Below, piece after piece: positions 8,686 to 17,839 of a DNA stretch of 64,000 bases. The notes beneath the pieces were generated by a model that did not search any database, had not been told where the DNA came from, and saw only the letters and a list, made by a program, of their open reading frames with translations. Source of the DNA: Winogradskyella aurantia (GTDB taxonomy: Bacteria; Bacteroidota; Bacteroidia; Flavobacteriales; Flavobacteriaceae); contig NZ_NGJN01000006.1 in NCBI RefSeq assembly GCF_002266855.1, forward strand, positions 124,001 to 188,000, read 5' to 3'. Position 1 is the stretch's first letter. Each line of letters opens with the position of its first letter. A program made the position numbers and the translations under genes.

Positions 8686-10887
8686 ATGAGTATTGCAGAA
8701 ATTGACTTACACTCCGCGCTAAAAAAATACTTTGGTTTTTCGGGATTTAAGGGACTTCAAGAGGAGGTTATAAAAAATGTTATTGAAGGTAATAACACTT
8801 TTGTTATTATGCCCACAGGTGGTGGAAAATCATTGTGTTACCAATTGCCTGCCTTAATAAAGGAAGGAACAGCTATCGTAGTCTCTCCTTTAATTGCGTT
8901 AATGAAAAATCAAGTAGACGCTATTAGAGGTATTTCAGATAATGAAGGTGTAGCGCATGTCTTGAATTCATCATTGAATAAAACGGAAATAAAACGTGTT
9001 AAGGAAGATATTGTAAATGGCATCACAAAGTTGTTGTACGTGGCACCAGAGTCCTTAACCAAGGAAGAATACGTAGATTTTCTTAGAAGTGTCAAAGTAT
9101 CCTTTATGGCTGTTGATGAGGCACACTGTATCAGTGAATGGGGCCACGACTTCAGACCAGAATACAGAAATTTAAAGCATATAATTAAGCGTATTGGCGA
9201 TAATATACCAATTGTAGGATTAACGGCAACAGCAACACCGAAAGTACAAGAGGATATCCTCAAGAGTTTGGGTATGACCGATGCTGTAACTTTTAAAGCA
9301 TCATTTAATAGGCCAAACCTATATTATGAGGTACGTCCAAAAACCAAAAATGTTGATGCAGATATTATAAGGTTCATCAAGCAAAATGAAGGAAAATCAG
9401 GTATTGTGTATTGCCTAAGTCGCAAACGAGTTGAAGAATTGGCCCAGGTGCTCCAAGTAAATGGTATTAAAGCCGTTCCTTACCATGCAGGACTCGATGC
9501 CAAAACAAGGGTAAAACATCAGGATATGTTTTTGATGGAAGATGTTGATGTTGTCGTTGCCACTATTGCATTTGGGATGGGAATCGACAAACCAGATGTG
9601 CGTTTTGTGATTCACCATGATATTCCAAAAAGTATTGAAAGTTATTATCAAGAGACGGGACGCGCTGGGCGTGATGGAGGTGAAGGTCATTGTTTGGCTT
9701 TTTACGCTTATAAGGACATTGAAAAGCTTGAGAAATTTATGTCAGGCAAACCGGTAGCCGAACAGGAAATTGGACACGCCTTGTTACAAGAAGTTGTCGC
9801 TTTTGCGGAGACATCAGTGTCTAGGCGTAAATTTATCTTACACTATTTCGGCGAGGAGTTCGATAATGACACAGGTGAAGGTGGCGATATGGATGATAAT
9901 GTGCGCAACCCTAAAAAACAAGTGGAAGCCAAAGATGATGTTAAGATATTGCTTGAAACGGTTGAGAAAACTAACGAAAAGTACAAATCTAAGGATTTGG
10001 TGCGGGTCATCGTTGGTAAGTCTAATGCCTTAATTTCTTCACATAAAACAGATGCCCAAGCTTTTTTTGGAATCGGACAAGACAAGGATTCTAGGCATTG
10101 GATGGCCTTGATTAGACAGGTCCTGGTTGCTGGTCTACTCAAAAAAGATATAGAAACCTATGGCGTTTTGCGATTGAGCGATGAGGGGCGTTCTTTTATA
10201 AAAAAACCGAGTTCATTCATGATGGCAGAAGATCATGTTTATGACGATACAAATAATGACGGGATTGTGACCAATACCAAAGCAGGAGGAGGCGTTGCTG
10301 ATGAGAACCTTATGAAAATGCTAAAGGATTTAAGGAAGCGAAGTGCCAAAAGTCTAGGTGTGCCACCATTTGTTATATTTCAGGATCCTTCGCTAGAGGA
10401 TATGGCCTTAAAATACCCTATTAATTTAGAAGAACTGTCTAATGTCCACGGTGTTGGTGAGAGTAAGGCTAAGAAATACGGAAAGGATTTTGTACAGCTG
10501 ATAGAGCAATACGTGGAGGATAATGATATTGTTCGACCTGATGACATGGTAGTTAAATCTACAGGCTCAAATTCAGCTTTAAAACTCTATATAATACAGA
10601 ATGTTGACCGAAAATTGCCACTAGATGACATAGCATCAGCTAAAGGTATGGAAATGCCTGAATTTATAAAGGAAATGGAAACCATAGTATATTCTGGCAC
10701 CAAGCTCAATATTGATTACTGGATTGATGAAATTCTCGATGAAGACCAACAAGAAGAAATACACGATTATTTCATGGAGTCTGAAAGTGATAAGATTTCG
10801 GATGCCATTGAAGAATTTGACGGTGATTACGAGGATGAGGAATTAAGGCTTTACCGAATTAAATTTATTAGTGAAGTGGCTAACTGA
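8686..10887 (+). CDS. recQ: ATP-dependent DNA helicase RecQ
   Basis: This superfamily 2 3'-5' helicase acts in recombination and fork repair. In the 733-residue protein the Walker A is MPTGGGKSLCYQ (residues 42-53), the DEAH box is at 144-147, an aromatic-rich loop follows (ISEWGHDFRPEY), and motif VI is QETGRAGRDG. An HRDC domain lies at about 540-625 (PPFVIFQD..LSNVHGVGESKAKKYG), and about 100 further residues extend the C-terminus. The region between helicase core and winged helix, where E. coli RecQ has four zinc-binding cysteines, contains none here; it reads SRRKFILHYFGEEF followed by acidic residues. The start is the first ATG after the divergent kdsD promoter region. The stop directly abuts the convergent 10888 gene. 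Confidence 0.93.
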   Translation: MSIAEIDLHSALKKYFGFSGFKGLQEEVIKNVIEGNNTFVIMPTGGGKSLCYQLPALIKEGTAIVVSPLIALMKNQVDAIRGISDNEGVAHVLNSSLNKTEIKRVKEDIVNGITKLLYVAPESLTKEEYVDFLRSVKVSFMAVDEAHCISEWGHDFRPEYRNLKHIIKRIGDNIPIVGLTATATPKVQEDILKSLGMTDAVTFKASFNRPNLYYEVRPKTKNVDADIIRFIKQNEGKSGIVYCLSRKRVEELAQVLQVNGIKAVPYHAGLDAKTRVKHQDMFLMEDVDVVVATIAFGMGIDKPDVRFVIHHDIPKSIESYYQETGRAGRDGGEGHCLAFYAYKDIEKLEKFMSGKPVAEQEIGHALLQEVVAFAETSVSRRKFILHYFGEEFDNDTGEGGDMDDNVRNPKKQVEAKDDVKILLETVEKTNEKYKSKDLVRVIVGKSNALISSHKTDAQAFFGIGQDKDSRHWMALIRQVLVAGLLKKDIETYGVLRLSDEGRSFIKKPSSFMMAEDHVYDDTNNDGIVTNTKAGGGVADENLMKMLKDLRKRSAKSLGVPPFVIFQDPSLEDMALKYPINLEELSNVHGVGESKAKKYGKDFVQLIEQYVEDNDIVRPDDMVVKSTGSNSALKLYIIQNVDRKLPLDDIASAKGMEMPEFIKEMETIVYSGTKLNIDYWIDEILDEDQQEEIHDYFMESESDKISDAIEEFDGDYEDEELRLYRIKFISEVAN

Positions 10888-11334
10888 TTACTCTTCTTCG
10901 TCATTTGGCGCGTAGTGTTTTAGAAATATGATTTCGTGTTGTTTAACGTTGAGTTGAATGCTGTTTAACTCGGCTTTTTCAAGAAGTTGAAGGTCCTCTT
11001 CCTCAATTTGAAAGTCAACTTTTGTTACAAATCTTCCTTTTACAGGAGATTTTTCTGATTCAAACTCCAATATGTCGGCATCTAATTTTAATTCAAAATT
11101 TACGCCTTTTAATAGTAATTGGGCCCCTTTTTTTGATTTTACATTTAAAGATCCAACGGTGACCGTTTGAAAAAAATAGTAACTGCCCAATTCATTTAAT
11201 CCAGCGTATAAAACATTGGCTTCTGAAACGCCAAAAGGCTTGTTTTCAACATCTTTAATAATAGCATCAGTACTGTCATCTGTGCTTGCATCAGATGGTT
11301 TGGCACCAAAAAGTTTTGATAAAGAAATTCCCAT
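10888..11334 (-). CDS. Hypothetical protein, soluble, acidic
   Basis: I do not recognise this 148-residue protein beyond a conserved-hypothetical appearance. It has no signal peptide or membrane segment. After a low-complexity Ser/Asp/Thr stretch (about 12-28) it is mainly beta-strand-like (QTVTVGSLNVKSKKGAQLLLKG, then alternating strands) and ends in an acidic tail (NDEEE). It is convergent with recQ, with no intervening base, and divergent from the peptidylprolyl isomerase gene. The start is chosen at MGISLSKLFG, the first Met of a well-formed N-terminus 113 bases from the divergent gene. It could be a small cytoplasmic beta-sandwich; no function is proposed. Confidence 0.6.
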   Translation of the reverse strand: MGISLSKLFGAKPSDASTDDSTDAIIKDVENKPFGVSEANVLYAGLNELGSYYFFQTVTVGSLNVKSKKGAQLLLKGVNFELKLDADILEFESEKSPVKGRFVTKVDFQIEEEDLQLLEKAELNSIQLNVKQHEIIFLKHYAPNDEEE

Positions 11335-11415
11335 ACGTCTATTTTAGGCAAATCTAAGTTTATTAGGCAAATTCTCAAATCTTAAACGGAAATTCGTTAA
11401 TCATAAATCATTACT

Positions 11416-11423
11416 TATCTTTG
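11416..11423 (+). promoter_or_regulatory. Promoter -7 element for the cyclophilin-FKBP gene
   Basis: TATCTTTG at 11416-11423 is a perfect TAnnTTTG. A TTCG at 11393-11396, 19 bases upstream, is an imperfect -33. The ATG at 11448 would have a leader of about 18 bases. Confidence 0.55.
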
Positions 11424-11447
11424 CAGCCTTAATTAAAAGAGAAAAAA

Positions 11448-12380
11448 ATGCAAGACGGATTATATGCAAAATTCAACACTTCAAAAGGAGATATCCTAGT
11501 TAAATTAGAGTTTGAAAAAACCCCAGGTACTGTGGGTAATTTTGTGGCCTTGGCAGAGGGGAATTTAGAAAATTCTGTAAAACCACAAGGGACGCCTTAT
11601 TACAATGGCCTAAAATTCCATAGGGTTATACCGGATTTTATGATTCAGGGCGGATGCCCCCAAGGAACCGGAACAGGTAACCCAGGTTATAAGTTCGATG
11701 ATGAATTTCATCCTGATTTAAAACACGATGCTCCAGGAAAGTTGTCTATGGCAAATGCGGGACCAGGGACCAATGGTAGTCAGTTTTTCATCACCCATGT
11801 GGAGACGCCATGGCTAGATGGCAAACACACGGTATTTGGAAATGTTATCGAAGGTCAAGATGTTGTTGATGCCATCGCTCAAGGCGATACCATTAATACC
11901 ATTGAAATTATAAGAGTTGGTAAGGCTGCGGAAGACTTTAATGCTGTTGAGGCATTCAGAACTTTTGAAGGTGAACGAGAAAAGCGGGTTGCGGCGGAAC
12001 GTGAAGCCCTTAAAGCTGAATTGGATAAAGTGGCAGCTGGTTTTGATGAGACCGATTCGGGCTTACGATACAAAATCATTCAGAAAGGCAAGGGTAAAAA
12101 GGCAGAAAAGGGCAACATGGTTTCGGTGCATTATAAAGGCCAATTAGCTGATGGAACTGTTTTTGATTCCTCATACAAACGCAACCAGCCTCTTGATTTT
12201 CAGGTTGGTGTTGGCCAAGTTATTCCTGGATGGGATGAAGGCATCCTTTTATTGAATGTTGGAGATAAAGCTCGATTTGTAATTCCAAGTGATTTGGCTT
12301 ACGGGGCAGCTGGAGCTGGTGGTGTTATCCCTCCAAATGCAACCCTGGTATTTGATGTTGAACTAATGAATATTAAGTAA
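11448..12380 (+). CDS. Two-domain peptidylprolyl isomerase: cyclophilin fused to FKBP
   Basis: This cytoplasmic protein (no signal peptide) should catalyse cis-trans isomerisation at proline bonds and may act as a folding chaperone. Residues 1-165 are a cyclophilin domain with [19 protein letters not shown], the [19 protein letters not shown] core and the active-site Trp/His region [11 protein letters not shown] charged helical linker (about 165-205) leads to an FKBP domain (about 212-310) with [28 protein letters not shown] and the aromatic pocket loop [17 protein letters not shown]. Both domains look complete. A perfect -7 promoter element lies 25 bases upstream and a strong hairpin terminator follows. 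Cyclophilin-FKBP fusions are known, so the fusion is not itself new. Confidence 0.93.
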   Translation: MQDGLYAKFNTSKGDILVKLEFEKTPGTVGNFVALAEGNLENSVKPQGTPYYNGLKFHRVIPDFMIQGGCPQGTGTGNPGYKFDDEFHPDLKHDAPGKLSMANAGPGTNGSQFFITHVETPWLDGKHTVFGNVIEGQDVVDAIAQGDTINTIEIIRVGKAAEDFNAVEAFRTFEGEREKRVAAEREALKAELDKVAAGFDETDSGLRYKIIQKGKGKKAEKGNMVSVHYKGQLADGTVFDSSYKRNQPLDFQVGVGQVIPGWDEGILLLNVGDKARFVIPSDLAYGAAGAGGVIPPNATLVFDVELMNIK

Positions 12381-12487
12381 ACCGACCAAAAAAGCAATCT
12401 TACGGATTAAATTAGGAATTACTTTCTTTTCTTAAAAAGTTAGATTGATATATACTTTTATCAGAATTACGTAACATAAGTCAAATT

Positions 12488-12520
12488 AAAACGTCTCACT
12501 TATAAGTGAGACGTTTTTTT
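12488..12520. terminator. Strong Rho-independent terminator (bidirectional form)
   Basis: A perfect palindrome made of arms ACGTCTCACTTA and TAAGTGAGACGT (12491-12514) is flanked by A's on the left and a T run on the right. It lies between the isomerase stop and the TPR lipoprotein start, and most likely ends the isomerase transcript. Confidence 0.85.
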
Positions 12521-12543
12521 TATTCTACCATTCAAAATATAAA

Positions 12544-13263
12544 ATGAGATTAGCAGTTCGTTACATTTGGCTCGCATCAGTTATTGGTTTTATGAGTTGT
12601 TCAAACTCTGTAAAGTATTCAGAAGATTTTAAAAATAGGACAACAGGAACATATTTGTTTAATGACGATGAGCTGATTAAGGTATTCTATCAAAATGACA
12701 AACTTCACTTAAAATGGAAAGGAGGAGAATTTATTCCGGTTGCCTTAGGTGAGAATGAATTTTTTGTTGCAGACATGTACGCAAAAATGCGTTTCGTCGT
12801 AGACCCAAAAACTGGTGAGCGTTATTTGTCAAAAATCCCAGAACACAAAGAGGACAGTATCCGTTATGACTATTTAAAAGTTGAAGACGATTATAAAACA
12901 CCAAGTATGCATCTAAAAGAGGGTAATTATAAAGAAGCTCTTACTGGGTTTATGGCCATAAAGAAAAAGGATTCGACAAGTTCATCTATTGACCAATGGG
13001 AGTTAAACAAAATAGCTTACAAGCATCTCAGAGCGAAAGAATACGAGAGTGCCATAGAAGTTTTTAAAATTAACGTTGCCTTGCATCCAAACAATGAATA
13101 CATCCATGGTAGTCTGGCAGATGTTTACTTAAAGCAAGGTGATAGCGCTATGGCTTACCTTAGTTATAAAGAGGCGTTAGATATAAACCCTAGAAACAAA
13201 CGAGCAGAGCGTTTTATAGAAAGTCATAAGGCAAAGGATGTGCCTACAAAAGAATCACAATGA
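12544..13263 (+). CDS. TPR-containing lipoprotein
   Basis: The 239-residue protein has a lipoprotein signal peptide with cysteine in GFMSC (residue 19), so it should be anchored in the envelope. Residues about 30-110 form a beta-rich region of unknown kind (TGTYLFNDDELIKVFYQND). The C-terminal half carries tetratricopeptide-type helices: KEGNYKEAL (about 125-140), AKEYESAIEVFKINVALHPNN and SLADVYLKQGDSAMAYLSYKEALDINPRN. TPR repeats usually mediate protein binding; the partner is unknown. It is a single-gene unit, bounded by terminators at 12488-12520 and 13266-13290. Confidence 0.75.
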   Translation: MRLAVRYIWLASVIGFMSCSNSVKYSEDFKNRTTGTYLFNDDELIKVFYQNDKLHLKWKGGEFIPVALGENEFFVADMYAKMRFVVDPKTGERYLSKIPEHKEDSIRYDYLKVEDDYKTPSMHLKEGNYKEALTGFMAIKKKDSTSSSIDQWELNKIAYKHLRAKEYESAIEVFKINVALHPNNEYIHGSLADVYLKQGDSAMAYLSYKEALDINPRNKRAERFIESHKAKDVPTKESQ

Positions 13264-13265
13264 AA

Positions 13266-13294
13266 AAAAGCACCTTGAAAAGGTGCTTTTAATT
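13266..13294. terminator. Rho-independent terminator between convergent genes
   Basis: Arms AAAAGCACCTT (13266-13276) and AAGGTGCTTTT (13280-13290) form an 11-bp stem with a GAA loop. With A's on one side and T's on the other it can serve both the TPR lipoprotein (+) and the DJ-1/PfpI gene (-). Confidence 0.85.
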
Positions 13295-13311
13295 TTATGT
13301 ATTGACACAAA

Positions 13312-13872
13312 TTACGCAGTTTGTAATTCGTGTTTACCTTCATAAACTTCCTCAATTAATTTGGAAATAAATGCTGGTATATCACTCGGTTTTCTGCTGG
13401 TGACCAAGCCTTCGTCCACAACAACTTCACTATCTTCCCACTTAGCTCCTGCATTTACCATATCGCGTTTAATAGAACTGAACGAAGTAATTTTACGGCC
13501 TCTCAAGACATCTGCCTCAGCTAAAATCTGTGGTCCATGACAAATTGCGGCAACTGGTTTTTTTTGAGTAAAAAATGCCTTTACGAAGCGAATAGCATCT
13601 TCATTACGTCTTAATTTATCTGGATTAATTACACCACCTGGCAATACCAGGGCATTGTAATCACTTTCCGATACTTCATTAATGGTTTTGTCAACGTTGT
13701 ATGCGTTACTCCAATTACCATTAGACCAAGACTTTATCTTCCCTTTTTCTTCAGAAACAATATCTACATCTGCTCCAGCTTCTTTCAGAGCATTCATCGG
13801 TTCTTTTAATTCACTTTCTTCAAATCCATTTGTTGCCAGAATTGCAACTTTCTTTCTTTCTAAGTCTTTCAT
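13312..13872 (-). CDS. DJ-1/PfpI family protein (type 1 glutamine amidotransferase-like)
   Basis: The 186-residue cytoplasmic protein has the PfpI/YhbO layout: KVAILATNGFEESEL at the N-terminus, the YNALVLPGGVINPDKLR loop, and the nucleophile elbow AAICHGPQIL with Cys followed by His. The conserved acidic residue expected near residue 20 is present in FEESEL. Family members act as deglycases/glyoxalase-like or stress chaperones, and the exact activity is debated. It shares a bidirectional terminator with the TPR lipoprotein. About 190 bases upstream are non-coding and hold an inverted repeat at 13998-14016. Stress inducibility is plausible but not shown. Confidence 0.88.
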   Translation of the reverse strand: MKDLERKKVAILATNGFEESELKEPMNALKEAGADVDIVSEEKGKIKSWSNGNWSNAYNVDKTINEVSESDYNALVLPGGVINPDKLRRNEDAIRFVKAFFTQKKPVAAICHGPQILAEADVLRGRKITSFSSIKRDMVNAGAKWEDSEVVVDEGLVTSRKPSDIPAFISKLIEEVYEGKHELQTA

Positions 13873-13997
13873 GTTTTATGATATTAATAATTAATAAATC
13901 AGTTATATATAAGATAACATAAATAGATACAATAAACGAAGATTAAGGTTGTCTTAACTGGACTTTAATAGAAACTGTTAAAACAATGGTTGTAAGT

Positions 13998-14016
13998 GTT
14001 AAAAACGACTTTTAAC
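13998..14016. repeat. Inverted repeat upstream of the DJ-1/PfpI gene
   Basis: GTTAAAA and TTTTAAC flank a 5-base spacer. A further direct GTTAAAA begins 21 bases upstream at 13977. No T run follows on either strand, so a protein-binding site is more likely than a terminator. The AT-rich background makes chance occurrence possible. Confidence 0.3.
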
Positions 14017-14059
14017 GTAAAAAAATGAGAGTAAAATTTAAGGTTGCATGCGGTGATTG

Positions 14060-14419
14060 TTAGGACTTGGTCGTTATAACTTGTCTAAGTTGTTTTCCGA
14101 ATATAGCGGCTATTCCGGCAGCTATACCTCCAAGGAGACCAGTTATTAGTATGAGTATGTAAGGATTACCATCTAATGGCAGTAAAATCGCAATTTTTTT
14201 TGCCAATATAAAATCATTACCACTACTTAGAAAGTAGCTATAACTTATCCAAAACAGTAGAATTGCAAAAAATGGAACAAAAAATACAGCACTTTTTTTC
14301 AGAGGTATCAATAAAGCGGCTAGCAAACCTGCTAGCATTACAGACCACCATGGCAATACAAAAGAAAGTGATAAGGCAAAAAGTAGGGTCGCTAAAAAAT
14401 TAAATTGTCTTTTGGTCAT
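14060..14419 (-). CDS. Small membrane protein of unknown function
   Basis: The 119-residue protein is almost wholly hydrophobic, with about four membrane helices (roughly 9-25, 27-45, 47-65 and 90-112). I do not recognise a family motif. Its start overlaps the stop of the upstream penicillin acylase gene by four bases (ATGA at 14416-14419), so it is translationally coupled to it and may be a partner or simply the last gene of that transcript. Confidence 0.65.
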   Translation of the reverse strand: MTKRQFNFLATLLFALSLSFVLPWWSVMLAGLLAALLIPLKKSAVFFVPFFAILLFWISYSYFLSSGNDFILAKKIAILLPLDGNPYILILITGLLGGIAAGIAAIFGKQLRQVITTKS

Positions 14420-16833
14420 TGGTCAGATGGTATTAAGGTTTGTGTACCAATAATATCTTTGGTGGGTGTATTAGATTGAAGGAAATTGAGACTGTGGTAT
14501 TTTCCGGTGGCCCAATCATCTATAAAATTATCATAAAACTTACTTCCAGGATTTCCAGACTGCCCGCCCGGATAAATGCCATAAGCCTTTGGCGGAGAGC
14601 TTAATTCCACAACCATTCGCCAAGAAGGGCCATGGTTTTTATCCATAGCATTAACTGTATTCCGGTCTCCACCGATAGGTAATTCAAATCTCGAGAAGGC
14701 AGGTAATCCTTGTAGTAAGTGCCCAACAAAAGTGCCTTTGTAATTCTGGTAATTGTACTCACCATTAGTTGCTTTCCATTCCATAAGCTCGTTTGCCGCT
14801 TCCTTAAAGGTTAAAAGAAATAAATCTTGAGCGCTTTCTTTTTCAGGGGTGTCTTTTACATCCATAAATTCATCATTGGACATATGCGTGAGCATATAAA
14901 TCGTTTGATATGTGAAAGGTACGTCTAGGGCGACATCCTCAATATCAAACTCGTCCCAAACTTTTGCGTACAATCTGGGCCACCATGCACTCCAAATGCT
15001 AGGCGCTAGCTTATCGATATCACTATAAAAGTCCCAATTTTTAACTTCATCATAAATGCGCAGTTCATCTTCGGTTAATGACGAAGTATCCATTGTTTCA
15101 AATACGTAAGGGAGAAGTTCTGAAGCTTTTAAATTAAACGTGTTATTCTGTAGACCTTTTAAATCCTCTACCGAGAATTTATCCTTTGACCTAAAGAAGT
15201 TGTTGATTACGCGACTTCGATAAGTGTCATACCCGTCATTAAATACATAAAAGGGATATTGCTCATCTACGGGGTGTTGGTTGGCCGAACTTACAAATCC
15301 GCGTTCTGGGTTTTTGGTATGGGCATTGAACTCCTGAGGAATAAAATCCGGCCAATCATGGTCTGGATTACTGCCGTCCATTAAAAATTTACCTTGACCT
15401 TCCCATTTATTTGGAAATTTACCTTGAATCCACAAGGCGATATCCCCTTCGGCTGAAGCAAAGACAAAATTCTGTGCAGGTGCTACATAAGGCTTAATGG
15501 CATTGAGGTAATCATCGTAATTTTTACCTCTATTTAAGTCCAAGAAGGTCCGTTGGTTATTGCCGCCTTCAAGTCCGATCCATTTCATAGCGTAACCAGA
15601 AAGTGGATTATCTCCCTTAAAATTATGGTCGTAAACAACTGGGCCATGGTGTGTGTATAGAACGGTGTCTTTTAAGGTTTTACCGTTTTTTACTTTAATT
15701 TCTTCAATGCGTTCAGTAACGTCTCTCCAGCCATCTCCATATTTATACTGTGTTCTTGTGTCGTCTTTAAATACGATTTTATACCAGTCTAAAAGATCTC
15801 TTGTTGCATTGGTTTCTCCCCAGGCAATATGTGTATTGAATCCTGAAATAACTCCTAAGGCACCAGGCAGTGTGGCACCCATAGAAGAATGTTCGGGTGT
15901 ACTCAGCTGCATAACGTACCAAATAGAGGGGAGGTTAAGCGTTAAGTGTGGATCATTTGCTAATATTGGATGTCCTGTAATGGATTTCTCGCCGGAAATG
16001 GCCCAGTTATTACTGCCGTTATTCTCATGAGGTTTTGATAAGGTCTCCGATATAGTATCTAAAGGTAGTTCACTCAAAGGTGTCGCGGTTTGCTGAGCTG
16101 TTATAAAACTCCAATCGGTTTCTTTTGGTATTATGGGGTCGATAATTTCAAAAAACTCTGGATAGAGCTTATTGAAGGTATCTTCGCCAAAAATCCGTAA
16201 TGCATTGGTATATTCTAAATCGTGCTCTCTACTGGCTAGCGTTTTTGTCATGTACATCAGCAGCAATGCCGTTTTTTTGATATTCCACGGTTCAGGTTTG
16301 TAATTCAAGAGTTTATATTCAAGAGGTAGGTTTTTATCCTTCAAACAATTAATGTAAGCGTTAACCCCATCACTATAAGCTTCAAGATAAGACATGGTTT
16401 CTGTGTCGTTTGCCATTCTTTCTAGTGCTTGTTCTGCACCATATACCATACCTAAACGTCGTTGTTGACGATCGTAATTGAGAGCGCCTTCTCCAACTAT
16501 TTCAGACAATCGCCCTGCCGCAGCATAGGTTTGAAATTCTAATTGCCAAAGTCTATGTTTGGCGGTAACATAACCCTGAGCCCTATATAAATCGGCATCA
16601 TTCTGGGCAAAAATATGAGGGATTAATAAATCATCATAAAGTATGGATACTGGTTCTTTCAATCCTGAAATTACTATTTCACCAGTAATATTTTCATCGG
16701 TTTCGTTTTGCCAAATGCCCGTATAGGGATTTAGAAACTTTCCCAATGGAGGAATAGGTCCTAATTTTGTATTTAAGACATAAAAAATCCCTAGAGTTAG
16801 CAAAAAGGATAGGGTTAACTTGAGGTACTTCAT
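14416..16833 (-). CDS. Penicillin acylase family protein (Ntn-hydrolase)
   Basis: These enzymes are made as precursors and self-cleave to expose an N-terminal serine that hydrolyses amide bonds of acylated substrates (beta-lactams, acyl-homoserine lactones, other N-acyl compounds). In the 805-residue protein a hydrophobic N-terminus (about 5-22) directs export. The alpha-chain region contains TAKHRLWQLEF and RLSEIVGEGAL. The cleavage site is Gly273-Ser274 followed by Asn-Asn-Trp, the diagnostic beta-chain start. The downstream HPILANDPHLTL and GATLPGALGVISGFN motifs also match. Full length and an intact nucleophile suggest activity; the natural substrate cannot be read. It is probably expressed with the small membrane gene that follows. 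Confidence 0.9.
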   Translation of the reverse strand: MKYLKLTLSFLLTLGIFYVLNTKLGPIPPLGKFLNPYTGIWQNETDENITGEIVISGLKEPVSILYDDLLIPHIFAQNDADLYRAQGYVTAKHRLWQLEFQTYAAAGRLSEIVGEGALNYDRQQRRLGMVYGAEQALERMANDTETMSYLEAYSDGVNAYINCLKDKNLPLEYKLLNYKPEPWNIKKTALLLMYMTKTLASREHDLEYTNALRIFGEDTFNKLYPEFFEIIDPIIPKETDWSFITAQQTATPLSELPLDTISETLSKPHENNGSNNWAISGEKSITGHPILANDPHLTLNLPSIWYVMQLSTPEHSSMGATLPGALGVISGFNTHIAWGETNATRDLLDWYKIVFKDDTRTQYKYGDGWRDVTERIEEIKVKNGKTLKDTVLYTHHGPVVYDHNFKGDNPLSGYAMKWIGLEGGNNQRTFLDLNRGKNYDDYLNAIKPYVAPAQNFVFASAEGDIALWIQGKFPNKWEGQGKFLMDGSNPDHDWPDFIPQEFNAHTKNPERGFVSSANQHPVDEQYPFYVFNDGYDTYRSRVINNFFRSKDKFSVEDLKGLQNNTFNLKASELLPYVFETMDTSSLTEDELRIYDEVKNWDFYSDIDKLAPSIWSAWWPRLYAKVWDEFDIEDVALDVPFTYQTIYMLTHMSNDEFMDVKDTPEKESAQDLFLLTFKEAANELMEWKATNGEYNYQNYKGTFVGHLLQGLPAFSRFELPIGGDRNTVNAMDKNHGPSWRMVVELSSPPKAYGIYPGGQSGNPGSKFYDNFIDDWATGKYHSLNFLQSNTPTKDIIGTQTLIPSDQ

Positions 16834-16915
16834 TAATTGGTGTTTATCTCGTCTAAAATACCAAATAATTTAAATATGAAACCTGAGTTGATTTAAATTC
16901 CGCTGATTATTAGAG

Positions 16916-17446
16916 CTACTTTAAGCCTATAGCGTCAATCAATAATTTAAATTGCTCTTCTTTTTTATTCCCAATAAGAAAGGCGATTTCTTCCATGTGA
17001 TTACCATCAAAATTTGGAATATTTAACCTGTTACCTCTAAATGATGCATACATTTGAGAAAATGGAATTTTAATAGTTTGCCAGTCACCGTTGGTGGTAA
17101 ATTCAAAAACATAGGAATGCCGTCTGTTTCTGTCGTCCTTAACTCTAAATTGGTATTTTTTTCCATCGCCTTTAATTCGGAGAGTAAATTCGGAGAACGC
17201 TGTAGTTTCTATTTTTTCAAAATAGTAACGTACAGAGGAAAAGCCACCATTGTTTTCTAAAGAGATTTTACCAGAAAATTCACCATGGTTATCTTCATTT
17301 AATTTAAAGATTCCATTTGAACGGCCCCCCATTACAACATCATCAAGAATTCTCCAATTAGATAGGTTGCAGTCTTTGGAAAAATCAAATAGCGTCATGG
17401 ATTGTAGGATTGTAGAGATTAAAAATATAATCAAAATTCTAAACAT
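16916..17446 (-). CDS. CIA30 family protein
   Basis: The 176-residue protein has a short hydrophobic N-terminus (signal-like, about 1-16) and then the CIA30 galactose-binding-like fold: FDFSKDCNLSNWRILDDVVMGGRSNG, FSGKISLENNGGFSSVRY, LRIKGDGKKYQFRVKD and WQTIKIPFSQM. In mitochondria the family is named for a complex I assembly factor. Bacterial members are of unknown function and occur away from complex I genes, as here. The gene lies between the DUF721 gene and the penicillin acylase gene, all on the minus strand, with 65-82 base gaps. Confidence 0.82.
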   Translation of the reverse strand: MFRILIIFLISTILQSMTLFDFSKDCNLSNWRILDDVVMGGRSNGIFKLNEDNHGEFSGKISLENNGGFSSVRYYFEKIETTAFSEFTLRIKGDGKKYQFRVKDDRNRRHSYVFEFTTNGDWQTIKIPFSQMYASFRGNRLNIPNFDGNHMEEIAFLIGNKKEEQFKLLIDAIGLK

Positions 17447-17511
17447 GCCTTAAAGATAATGTAGAAAGCAGTCAACCGTAGGAGCTTTTGCAAAACTTTA
17501 ATAGGTGGATA

Positions 17512-17814
17512 TTATTGCAGTACTAGTTTTTTTACAAGGTCTTTGCCTAATGATTCATTGAGCATGTTTACAATTTTTTCCTTGCCATAACTCAATTCTT
17601 CTCGTAAAACACTAGAGCTCAATTGAACGTAAAGTGTTTCGTGTTTAAGTTCTATAGCAGTTGTATAATTATTAACGCCATTGCCCATAAGATTGGCCCA
17701 GGCTTCTCTTGCATTGACCTTGTCAAGCCCCCCTTCCAGATTGTTCGTTTTTACAAACTCCTTTAGTATATCTTGTATGGGTTGATTATCATTGTTGCGT
17801 TTGGCCATATTCAA
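17512..17814 (-). CDS. DUF721 domain-containing protein (DciA-like)
   Basis: This small, basic 100-residue protein carries the DUF721 core: IQDILKEFVKTNNLEGGLDKVNAREAW at the N-terminus and LYVQLSSSVLREELSYGKEKIVNMLNESLG at the C-terminus. The domain is shared with DciA, the ancestral loader of the DnaB replicative helicase. Its position just after recF, with one small lipoprotein gene between, agrees with a DNA-replication role, but helicase loading by this protein is inference. The start may be the second Met (MAKRN), two codons downstream. Confidence 0.85.
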   Translation of the reverse strand: MNMAKRNNDNQPIQDILKEFVKTNNLEGGLDKVNAREAWANLMGNGVNNYTTAIELKHETLYVQLSSSVLREELSYGKEKIVNMLNESLGKDLVKKLVLQ

Positions 17815-17839
17815 CTCGCTTTCTTGGGTTATCTTTTAA

